The notes under the pieces are model-generated. The model did no database searches. It was not told the DNA's origin and saw only the letters and a program-made list of their open reading frames with translations. Both the position numbers and the translations under genes were made by a program. Positions 56,242 to 64,000 of a stretch of DNA of 64,000 nucleotides are shown in pieces. Position 1 is the first letter of the stretch. Each line of letters starts with the position of its first letter. The stretch comes from Crambe crambe (taxonomy: Eukaryota; Porifera; Demospongiae; Poecilosclerida; Crambeidae), in contig OZ004583.1 of assembly GCA_963924555.1 (NCBI GenBank), positions 5,055,501 to 5,119,500 on the forward strand, read 5' to 3'.

Positions 56242-56772
56242 CTACCTTTCACCTCGACAACTGCTGCATGTGTTCAAATCTACTACGCATGCGCTAGATT
56301 CGTGGCACAAGACCATGCACGTGATTCTGGAATAGTAATTCGCGCGTAAGATTATTGTGAACAAGCCAAAATAATAAGTTAGTACACAGAATAAACAACA
56401 GTAAAAATAATGCAGCAGAGATGTCCGAAGCCTCTGAGGGTTCTGAATCATTTTCATCTTCTGAATCATCCTGCTCCTGAAGTATTTAGGATCCCACTTG
56501 ATTAAGCATTGTGTATATACATGCCAGCAGCCAAACTGGAGGAACCACTGGGGAGAAATGGGGGCATAGTCCATCAAAAAATAGGTGCAATAGAAGCCAC
56601 AGTCAAAGTGCCAATTTAGCCGCAACAACCAATTTCTAATTGCTCCACTGCTTATTTGCCCAGAAAGTTCCATTAGAATAACAATGCTAAAACATCTTAG
56701 GGTATTTGTCCTTATCCCTAAGCCCATGTGCATAGCAAAGAATAAAAAAAGGCTTGCAGACGCCGCAATCAT
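56242..56772 (-). other. Open frame of 176 codons, unassigned
   Basis: A Trp/Cys/aromatic-rich frame (RNWLLRLNWHFDCGFYCTYF; APISPQWFLQFGCWHVYTQ). An overlapping minus frame reads EQDDSEDENDSEPSEASDIS, then AALFLLLFILCTNLLFWLV (an acidic head and a hydrophobic stretch) and may be the more meaningful one. Neither matches a family I know. The right-hand side of the dispersed repeat ends just before it. Confidence 0.25.
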
Positions 56773-57429
56773 TTATAATATTATTTACCACTGATGAAGG
56801 ACCTGTATGGTTTAAAATGCAAAGCATTGTGGGCCAAGTGGACATGCTAGGTTTGCCCAAGGTCATCACAGGAATAAACAGGACAGGTGTATGATATAAT
56901 ATAAAGGTTTGCATAGCTAAATTATGAGGGAGAAAGGTCATCATCACTTGTTCCTATAATAGCTATAGCTAAGAGTTTTCTTGTTGAGCACAACTGAGTT
57001 AGGTTCTTTTTCAGCTAGTGGATTTGGGTACCGATGAGGTGTGAAAGGAACTGGAGCTTTACAATATCACTAGGTCAGGAGGAACCATCTCATGGAGTGT
57101 AGATTGGTCTGTTGATGATGAAGTAAATGTGGAGCTACTGTTTCAGGAGAAACAACAAAAAGAAGGGGAAAAAACAGCATCATAGATGATATCCTTGTCA
57201 TCACATGACTAACTGCTCACATCAGGTAGAAGTTTCCATCCGTGTTTTGCTATCATAGCAACAGCTTGAGTGATATAACTAGTCCACTGCTTCTCTTGAA
57301 GTAGCACATCTTGTTCAGAATAGCCATTATTTCATCTATTCCCAGTAAATCCTAGAGCATGGGTAAATGCATGTGTATAGATTAACTGATTAATTACCTG
57401 AGAATATCCGATGGTCCTGCACACATGCA

Positions 57430-57830
57430 GCCTCCTTATTACCTTCAGTTTTTCTTCTAAATCACATAAATCAGCATTTCCACACTTGTTCATACCAGCT
57501 ATGGATTTAGTAGTGAGCTGGTATTCATTCACAGGCCCTTTCGACATGGAAAATTGTCACTTACCTCTGCTCCCATCTCTCTCCATGGTAACAGGTTAGA
57601 GAACAAACATCACCTGTACATGTGACCAGAGATAAAGGAGGTTATCACACACATGCCAAGATTCAAACTGTGAATGAGGTTATGGATTGCCCCAGTGCAA
57701 CCATCACCAGTGAAGAGAACACAATCCTTCTCCGATACATTTATAGCATTACGGATAATGAGTCTGTGCAGTTGTTCCATCTCAGCTAAAGAATTTTGGA
57801 GGAGAGTGGGCCAATGGCAGGACACTTTTC
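57430..57830 (-). pseudogene. Class-V aminotransferase (cysteine desulfurase-like) pseudogene
   Basis: The minus strand reads LAEMEQLHRLIIRNAINVSE, then KDCVLFTGDGCTGAIHNLIH (57825-57660). After a presumed intron it gives a short exon ending SNLLPWREMGAE (57600-57565) with a GTAAG donor, and after another intron NKCGNADLCDLEEKLK (about 57500-57446). ARD.I...V.A...D.V.F.G.G.TGA...L, EHHSNLLPWRE.GAE and G.VDL.DLE..L are consecutive segments of PLP-dependent class-V aminotransferase-fold proteins. The GPYEHH stretch just before SNLLPW is missing, with a frame disturbance, and the PLP lysine region is not found in the window. I read it as a decayed gene or duplicate of a host enzyme. Sequence up to 58069 on the same strand may hold an earlier exon. 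Confidence 0.65.
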
Positions 57831-58674
57831 TGGTCTCCGATGTTAGTGAGGCATTGGTGGTGGCTAAACATGTTCTCTGAATGTAGAAGACACTCTACCA
57901 CCTGTCCACAGTGTGCCATCGTATCTGGGTTTGGTCGAGTGAACAAACCACCCCTGCACCCTATCCCTGTGCAAAGAATCTTCCAGATTGTCGGATCTGA
58001 GTCCATGTTGTGGTCTTCCAGAACTACCTCGTTTGTCTTCCTATAATAATAACCACACTGAGTCAGCATGTGGGAGCCCTAGCTGTTTATAACTATCATG
58101 TGACTAATAAAAGCACAAAAGAGCTATGTAAAGAGAGTACATAGAGGCTTGCTGAAGGACTACAATATTACTATGATAGGACCAAGGTTGGGAAATCATG
58201 ATGGCTTTATTAAGGAACACTTTCACAGAAGATATCTATTGTACACACATGGTTGTTGATGGAGAAGATTACCTTATACATAATTATGCAGACACGTTAG
58301 GTATGGAAGAGTATTCATCCTTTTTGTTAGAGAAATAAATACGCAAGGCAGAAGTTTTTCGCTGGACTATAACCTCTATGCTACAAGTGTGTTAAGTCAG
58401 AAGTAGAAGGTCAACAAATGTATATAGTAGCTTTATGAATGAGGAAAAGTAGGGACGGCTGTGTGTGATTTTAAAAAGTTCAGCAACACGGAGTGGACTT
58501 TAATAAAATAACAACCCCTTACCCATCACCACTCCCATGACAGTCCAAGACGGCTCCTTTTTAATACTTTTCCTTTACTTGTTCATCACCTTTTTTGATG
58601 TAATGCAGATAGCCATAATGAAATTATGGTGCATGCATCTAGGGTAATTATAGTCTCAGAAATAGCTACTTATT

Positions 58675-58945
58675 CAATAGAATTAGTTCTCATAAAATTA
58701 GCTTATGAAACAAACCAACGTTTCGACCAGAATACTCTAGCCTTCATCAGGGTGATACAAAAATTGCACACAGAAATGTCCAGCTACGCTCATTATCTAG
58801 ACAACACACATGCAAACGCCTATGGATATTATGTTATAGCATGCCAATACCTGAAGTCATAAACACTATTTCCATATAATTATAAGGCTTTAAGCATAGA
58901 AACCCAGCAACCTTGAAGTTCTAGACCTACATCCCTATTTTCATC
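58675..58945 (-). mobile_element. Penelope-like terminus, solo copy
   Basis: About 90% identical by eye to 33130-33390: GAATTAGTTCTCATAAAATT, AGAATACTCTAGCCTTCATC, CAAACGCCTATGGATATTAT and AACCCAGCAACCTTGAAGTT. No RT sequence is attached. It is a terminal fragment in minus orientation, about 23 kb from the main cluster. Confidence 0.8.
58713..58752 (-). ncRNA. Hammerhead ribozyme-like motif, better-paired copy
   Basis: The minus strand reads CTGATGAAGGCTAGAG, then TATTCTGGTCGAAACGTTGG. Stem II is GGCTAGA with TCTGGTC around loop GTAT (five Watson-Crick pairs and two G-T pairs), followed by GAAAC. Compared with 33161-33200, the closing pair is G-C instead of G-T. Confidence 0.5.
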
Positions 58946-60440
58946 GACTCTTTCGAGGATCAACGAGTAGAAAAGATCGTAGTTGGTAGAATTTGGAGTG
59001 GATTTGTCCAGAAATCATGGCTGTAGCTTGAGTGATTCGAGAGATATGGTTGTCTAAGAAGAAGAAGAATAATAATAGAGAAGAAGAAGAATATAGCGAT
59101 TTACCTGCTTGCCGTATTTCTGAAACGGTAAGCTCCCTGGTCCTGAAACTTGGTCTGCACATTGTAGTAGGCTCTAGTAGGCTGGATAATCATTCACAGT
59201 AGCTTTTGTTAAGTCTAAGTGGGAGAACTAGAATTTCACTTTAGTAATAGTCTATAGGCGGTGCGCGCGGCCGTCCGAGTCATCCCTACATAGAGAGTGC
59301 TACCGCACTCTCTGACAATCAATGAGTGCAAGGCCTAACCTAGCTTGTCATAACTACAGTTGCCTTCAGTAAGTATAGCTATAGCAAGGAGATTTTCCAT
59401 AATGTGAAGCTATGATAATGACAAGTGAGTCAGATGCCTGTCAATCAATAATTAAGGCATCAATTAATTATAATTAGCTAATGTAAATTAAAAAAAATTC
59501 TGACATATTATTTTGGGAGAATTATAGCTCGTCTAGTCGGAATGCAGAATTGATTCTAATGTAGTTAGTCTCGCATTTCTTTGGGGGGAAGAAAATAACA
59601 GCTCTAGCTGCAGTAGCTAGCAGACTTTGGGAAATATTTGGCTCCAGAGAAGCAGTTAGCTAGCTACCAGTGCAAAAAGAAATGTACTGACCCAGGATTT
59701 TAGAAAAGAGAGTGGACTAACTATAATGTCCATCTAAGGATTATGTCCATCTAAGGATTTGAAGCAGTTTTATTGAGAGGTTATGCTACAAAGTAGACAT
59801 GATGTTGGGGAGTTTAGTAGCTAAGGCTTGTAGCCGGCTCAATGGGCTTGAGCCCCCCCTCCCCTCCCTTTGATGGTAACTTGCATTAGTTTGCTGAATT
59901 GATAAAAATTTTCATGGTGTAAAAATAGTGAAGTAAGTAGTGGCTTATACAGGGCTCACAATAACAGTCAGTCACAGGTTCATTAGTCCTGCTTGTACGA
60001 CCATTTTTTTTCTCTATGTACACTGCCATGTTATTAGTCAGTCATGTCCAGACAATACTATAGAGTGTCACTGTGAGCCCTGGGCTTACACAGACCTTGC
60101 ACCGTTGAACCATAAAACAGTTATTGTCCACCTAGCTATGTATTTCCCAAACTCTCTTGAAAGACTTCCAACCTGCTGGATAGGACACAATAACACGGGA
60201 AATCACATTGCAATTCTGGGAAACCATAAAAATCCTATCCCACAAAAATTCCCCACACTCTATATATATATTATTGTGATATAGCTATGAAGGAATTATC
60301 GTTTTATAGCTTCTGCTAGCTGTATATATATATAGCTTCTTTTTTTTTTTGGAAATGTACTGTAGCTACGTACATACTTCATGCCAAGGCATCTAGCTAT
60401 TAACAGTCACAACTGTGAGCACTAGCACTAACTTATGTAG
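58946..60440. other. No gene recognised
   Basis: Contains the palindromic ending AGAGAGTGCTACCGCACTCTCT at 59294-59315 (compare 49379-49400 and 49616-49637), preceded by a GC-rich GGTGCGCGCGGCCGTCCGAG at 59260-59279. An inverted pair of about 25 bp (AGGGCTCACAATAACAG near 59951; TCACTGTGAGCCCTGGGC near 60068) may be a small TIR element. Long poly-T near 60340. Confidence 0.4.
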
Positions 60441-60453
60441 CTGATTCACCTAC

Positions 60454-60462
60454 ATATATTAT
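60454..60462 (+). promoter_or_regulatory. TATA-like box of the membrane-protein gene
   Basis: TATATTATA lies about 22-30 bp before the ATG at 60484, consistent with a short leader. Confidence 0.4.
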
Positions 60463-60483
60463 AGTGCAGCATTAAGAATCACG

Positions 60484-61656
60484 ATGTTTGAAATGAAAGT
60501 TATTGTGGTGATCATAGTATTATTGGCTCTTGCTCCTACTATCAGAGGACAAGATTCTGGTGAATTATTAGCTAACTATTGCTAGATAGACCTAGCTACT
60601 TAAACACTAAACAGTATGTATAACTTAGCTAGTCCATCCCTAATTATTATTGAACTAAAATAGCTAACTTTTATGCCTTATAGCTAATTCAATATTAATG
60701 GGACATGGAAATCATGACAACATACCAAGCCACAGATAATTATAGACCTAACACAAGAATTATAAAGTCAAAATAATTTACATAGCTACGTATGGAAGTT
60801 AGCCTTGTAGCTAGCTCTGTAAGTACCAGGGTTTCATCTACTGGGGGGGGGGGGGGGGGGGGGGGGGATCTTCCCCCCCAAACTAACCAACTCTCCCTCC
60901 CTCCTAAGGCTACTCCCTTTGGTGACCACAGGTTAATAGTTACATGTAGTATCAAAGGGAGTAAGTTTGGGATATTTCAGAGTAGTAAGCTTTTTTGGCT
61001 TCGTGTTTTGCGCGGGAGGGGGCACATCCCCCTCCTGCACTCTCCCCCTCGCTGTGGCCTGAGGCCATGCAATTGGTGAGCTTCCCCCCCCCCCCCCCCC
61101 CCCAAGGTGAAATTCCTAGATGAAACCCTGAGTACTGATTATAGCGAGCTAGCTTCATGTGTTATTATTATTTTATTTTTTTTGCCAATCCTTTTTGTGA
61201 ATAGTGGATACTCTGCTTGTTGGGATTCTTTGTGCAGTGTCCGCTGTTTCTATTTTTGCCTGTGTGTCCTGCTGTTTTGGTTGTTATCAATGTCATATGC
61301 CTAACCCTAACCCTGGTCCCCGTGCACGTCATCTACACAACTGTAGTAATCCAAGACGTTATGATAACAGTAACACTATGATATCTTCTGCTCCAAGACC
61401 TATTACTACTCTACCAGCACAAAATTTGACCACTAGTGACCCTCCACCAATACTCCAAGGCTCCCCACTGCAGAATTACCAGCTACAAGACCCCCCACTG
61501 CAGAACCCCCAGCTACAAGACCCCCCATTGCAAGACTCTCAGCTACAAGAAGCTCCACCTCCATCATATGAGATGGTTATGCAAAATGAAACGCAAGCTC
61601 CCACTCCTCATCCAACTGTTCCTAGCTATCTGACATCTGACATCTCCAACTACTAG
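60484..61656 (+). CDS. Small membrane protein: signal peptide, TM helix, PPxY tail (two exons)
   Basis: Exon 1 (60484-60559) reads MFEMKVIVVIIVLLALAPT, then IRGQDS, a textbook signal peptide with likely cleavage before QDS. It ends in phase 1 at GTGAAT. The intron (60560-61204) ends in a long pyrimidine tract and GAATAG. Exon 2 (61205-61656) joins in frame: VDTLLVGILCAVSAVSIFAC, then CCFGCYQCHM, a TM helix followed by a cysteine cluster on the cytoplasmic side. A proline-rich tail follows with four LQDPPLQ-type repeats and PPPSYEMV, a PPxY motif that binds WW domains (for example of NEDD4-type ligases). The total is about 175 residues. The layout recalls Shisa-like or CYYR1/WBP1-like small membrane proteins, but the ectodomain is only a few residues. 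A cassette exon may lie in the intron, or the signal peptide may not be cut. A poly(A) signal lies 30 bp after the stop. Confidence 0.7.
60843..60867. repeat. poly-G run (25 G) in the intron
   Basis: The run is followed by ATCTTCCCCCCCAAACTAACC. It lies within the intron of the membrane-protein gene. Confidence 0.95.
61084..61103. repeat. poly-C run (20 C) in the intron
   Basis: The run lies 217 bp after the poly-G run in the same intron. The sequence between has GC-rich, CTCCC/GGGAG-rich flanks (AGGGTTTCATCTA near 60828; TAGATGAAACCCT near 61118). The two runs are therefore the ends of an inverted-repeat structure. Confidence 0.95.
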
Positions 61657-61686
61657 CTAGCTAATGATTTATCTACTAGCTATATC

Positions 61687-61692
61687 AATAAA
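61687..61692 (+). terminator. Poly(A) signal of the membrane-protein gene
   Basis: AATAAA begins 30 bp after the TAG at 61654-61656, the usual place for a compact 3' UTR. Confidence 0.6.
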
Positions 61693-61757
61693 ACCTATCA
61701 TAATGATAACTTAGCCACAGCTACAGCTAGCTACACTCTCTTTATTAATGATTCAGT

Positions 61758-62010
61758 GTGTTGCCTGTTCAACCACTGTTGAGATCTAGGCTTAACAACA
61801 ACATAGGACAACGCATGCTAACTTCCATGATCCCCAACCAAGCACCACCCCTTGGCCCAGCTAAAAGATCACCCACTGTCACTGAAATTATAAAGATTCC
61901 CAACAGGAGCCTCCTCCTCCATTGTATGATACAGCCACGCAATATACAACTGGACAACAAGTGGCTCTACATGTTTTGTTGCTAGCTACGTCCCATTTAA
62001 ACGACTATTG
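61758..62010 (+). pseudogene. Decayed paralogue of the proline-rich PPxY tail
   Basis: One frame reads NQAPPLGPAKRSPTVTEI. A second frame then reads QEPPPPLYDTATQYTTGQQV, with a PPLY motif. Together they resemble the tail of the upstream membrane protein (proline-rich, PPxY near the end) but are out of frame with each other. No TM exon is seen. A partial tandem duplicate of the gene is the simplest reading. Confidence 0.45.
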
Positions 62011-62184
62011 TGCAAAATTTCAAAATCTAAGTGCGCGCTAAAAAGGGTTCGTTAAAGCTTACGTCATACTTAACTTACTTACGAGATGCGCGCGCCGAGC
62101 ACGTGTAGTGAGCTGGCTGTCGATGTCTTGGATGGAGTGATTATTGAGACCTCATATAGGCGTTGACTACTAGCTATCAGGTGG

Positions 62185-62395
62185 TTGGCTTGCTGAAAGA
62201 TTCAAAACCCTGGATGGCAAATTTGCAGGTAAATTAAAATGAGTATGGATAACTAGTCAGGGAGTGATGTAGTCATACAGTTGTGCTGTATTTGACTCTT
62301 GTTATCCAGTAGGTGGTGTGGAAAGTACAATCGTGGATTTAAAACCCTCGATGGCAGTTCTGCAGGTAAATTGGAGTGAGTATGGATAACTAGTC
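62185..62395 (+). repeat. Tandem pair of exon-like segments
   Basis: GGTGGTTGGCTTGCTGAAAG-ATTCAAAACCCTGGATGGCA ... GCAG|GTAAATT and GGTGGTGTGGAAAGTACAAT-CGTGGATTTAAAACCCTCGATGGCA ... GCAG|GTAAATT are about 110 bp apart. Both carry FKTLDG in one frame, a shared donor and the following GAGTATGGATAACTAGTCA. Possible duplicated small exons; no parent gene identified. Confidence 0.45.
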
Positions 62396-62399
62396 AATA

Positions 62400-64000
62400 A
62401 GCGAGTTAAAACATAGAGACCATTACCTCACTTTGGTAAGGATTCCTTGGTTTGTTCGTGGGACAGTAGGAGGTACTTTGGTTTTAGTAATCAGCATGCC
62501 TTGTATGTTTCCAGAGGCAAAGCAGAAGCTTATATGATGATTTCCAGAGGCAAAGCATTGTGGCAAGTGAAGTTTATATGATGATGTTAGACGGAACTGG
62601 AAGAACATACTGAATGCCCCTCATTTGACTCTTCTAGTGGCTCACTTTACTCACAATCAGGTATGAATTTTAGTATAATGCCACACCACTGATTTCTTAA
62701 AGTGATTTTTTTTTTGAAAAAATGGAGCTTGTGTGAGAAATCATTTGTGGTGGTTTAAGAATACAGTGGGACCGAACAGTGTTCAGATAACTGAAGTGGC
62801 TAGAAAATACTCTCTCCATCTCTGCTGTACAAACCAAAATGATAAACAGCTTTGTCTAGCTCTTCAAAGTTTGTTGATGCAGTCACCTTCTTGAATCTCT
62901 GCTAAGAATGTCTGTGGCTTGGCTTTATTTTCACAATGCTGTGAAAAACATTGAACTCAGCTGCTACACTTCCAGCCTTCGTAGCTATGCCACAGCTGCT
63001 GCAATGATGTGCGCTGGGCCCCGTGCGCATGCGTGCAACTGAAAACGTGGCAACTGCAGTGGTGGGTGTGGCTTTACAGAATATTTTGCATATTCGGTTG
63101 AATGAAGTAACTTCGGATAAGTGACCGGCTACTGAAGAAGTTAAATCAATTGTTGTTTGCTGACTGTAAGGTAAGTATTTTCTCATGAATTTGGCCGACT
63201 ATGAGGTAAGCAATGTCTGCCGGTGTTGATTTTATACTGTTTTTCTGTTATCCGTGTGTAATGTTTTGCTGTTGCTAAAAGGTCGATATCTTCCTGATAT
63301 AATCAAAAATAATCTGGTAGTTCCTCTGTTTATTTAATAGTACTAGATAAGTTGTGTTATCTTGTTCTTGTGTGTGAAAGTAATTTCAGTATTGCTTCAT
63401 TAAATACTTGTAAAAAATATTTTGGTATTGAATTTTGTTTTTCATATAAATAATCAATTTCTTGTATGTTAGCAGTGAGAAGGACTGTGCATAGGGTAAT
63501 ACTGAATGGGTATGGGGCTATCAGTTAGCAAAAATGTAGGGGAAAAATGTCTATATTTGTGAAGTGCTGAAGGTAATGGGTTTTAAAATATTGTGTTTTG
63601 TTTAAATACTGATGTGCATCTATAATCTTACGACCCGTGAAAATCCTTCCCTCTCCCTTGAAAGACTTCAACTTACTGTATAAAAGGATACAAATAAATG
63701 ATAATAATCAGAGTTCTGGTTGGCAGCACAGAGTGTGCATTATATGGAGTATGGGCTATAGGAGCTGGAATCATGCCCTTTCTGGAATAAAGCCTTTTCC
63801 AAAAATCCGCTTGATTTAAACACTCTAGTATCGTCTAGACATCGTTGAGACTGAAGTTGAAGAGTGGTAAGTGCCGCTGGCTCTGGAAGTACAGGGGTTT
63901 TCAGGTTGGTTGACCGGTAGAATTTGCACATGTGCAAGATAAATTCAAGCAAGCAAATTATACTGTCATACAAATGCAATGGTTTTAATTTTAGTGAGCA
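62400..64000. other. No gene recognised
   Basis: The minus strand at 62902-63186 is open (HHCSSCGIATKAGSVAAEF), with weak continuation FEELDKAVYHFGLYSRDGES near 62790-62870. This may be a decayed transposase-linked piece, unassigned. The rest is AT-rich, with a short duplication of CCAGAGGCAAAGCA near 62510-62560. Confidence 0.35.

Larger units (their letters stand above)
60827..61130. mobile_element. Inverted-repeat element bounded by G and C runs
   Basis: The left edge AGGGTTTCATCTACTGGGGG and the reverse complement of the right edge (AGGGTTTCATCTAGGAATTTC, then CACCTTGGGGG) share AGGGTTTCATCTA followed by poly-G. This gives inverted ends of about 13 bp plus the homopolymers around a 0.25-kb GC-rich core, all inside the intron. 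It looks like a small inserted element. Confidence 0.6.

Overview
The window is AT-rich invertebrate animal DNA, most likely from a sponge (a demosponge, Amphimedon-like). Reasons: introns of about 50-70 bp, very frequent TAGCTAGC-type strings, a 2A-like motif, Penelope-like elements, and several transposon-linked protein families I associate with poriferan and cnidarian genomes. The species call is inference. I see no tRNA, rRNA or CRISPR, and no bacterial-style operon.

Layout. 1-6 kb: one degenerate Helitron-type repeat-protein fragment (minus strand), then about 5 kb without a recognisable gene. 6.4-9.6 kb: a multi-exon minus-strand gene with a partial SAM domain, of the SAMD3-like type, with one apparent frameshift. 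9.6-13 kb: three degenerate transposon-linked coding pieces (an HYRQ/KLRSQLR-type fragment, an RNase H-like transposase fragment, a Plavaka-like fragment). 13-21 kb: decayed exon-like sequence, low-complexity DNA and one TIR element.

21.6-46.9 kb is a mosaic of repeated multi-exon units. Conserved introns carry tiny lysine/glutamate-rich exons joined in phase 1. They are preceded, in different copies, by different 5' exons: a 19-nt exon reading MGASYS (a possible N-myristoylation signal), a proline-rich exon, or a long Q-rich exon of a separate five-exon gene. Also here are a 2A-like GDVELNPEP exon, a RAG1 N-terminal-like zinc domain, a Helitron DUF6570 relic, a 5S-like SINE candidate and a rearranged cluster of Penelope-like elements (one long reverse-transcriptase ORF, damaged copies, GIY-YIG tails, an inverted terminus with a hammerhead-like core).

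47-55 kb: two near-palindromic fold-back elements inside a tandem duplication, a second tandem duplication, a minisatellite, a piggyBac transposase with two frameshifts and a possible piggyBac-type MITE. 55-64 kb: a class-V aminotransferase pseudogene, a Penelope terminus, and the best candidate for an intact host gene: a two-exon gene for a small secretory-pathway membrane protein (signal peptide, TM helix, Cys-rich juxtamembrane segment, proline-rich tail with a PPxY motif) with TATA and poly(A) signals, followed by a decayed paralogue of its tail.

Most coding sequence here is mobile or decayed. The parts that may reflect host function are the membrane protein at 60.5-61.7 kb, the phase-1 exon cassettes with the Q-rich gene at 40.5-42.2 kb, and the SAM-domain gene.
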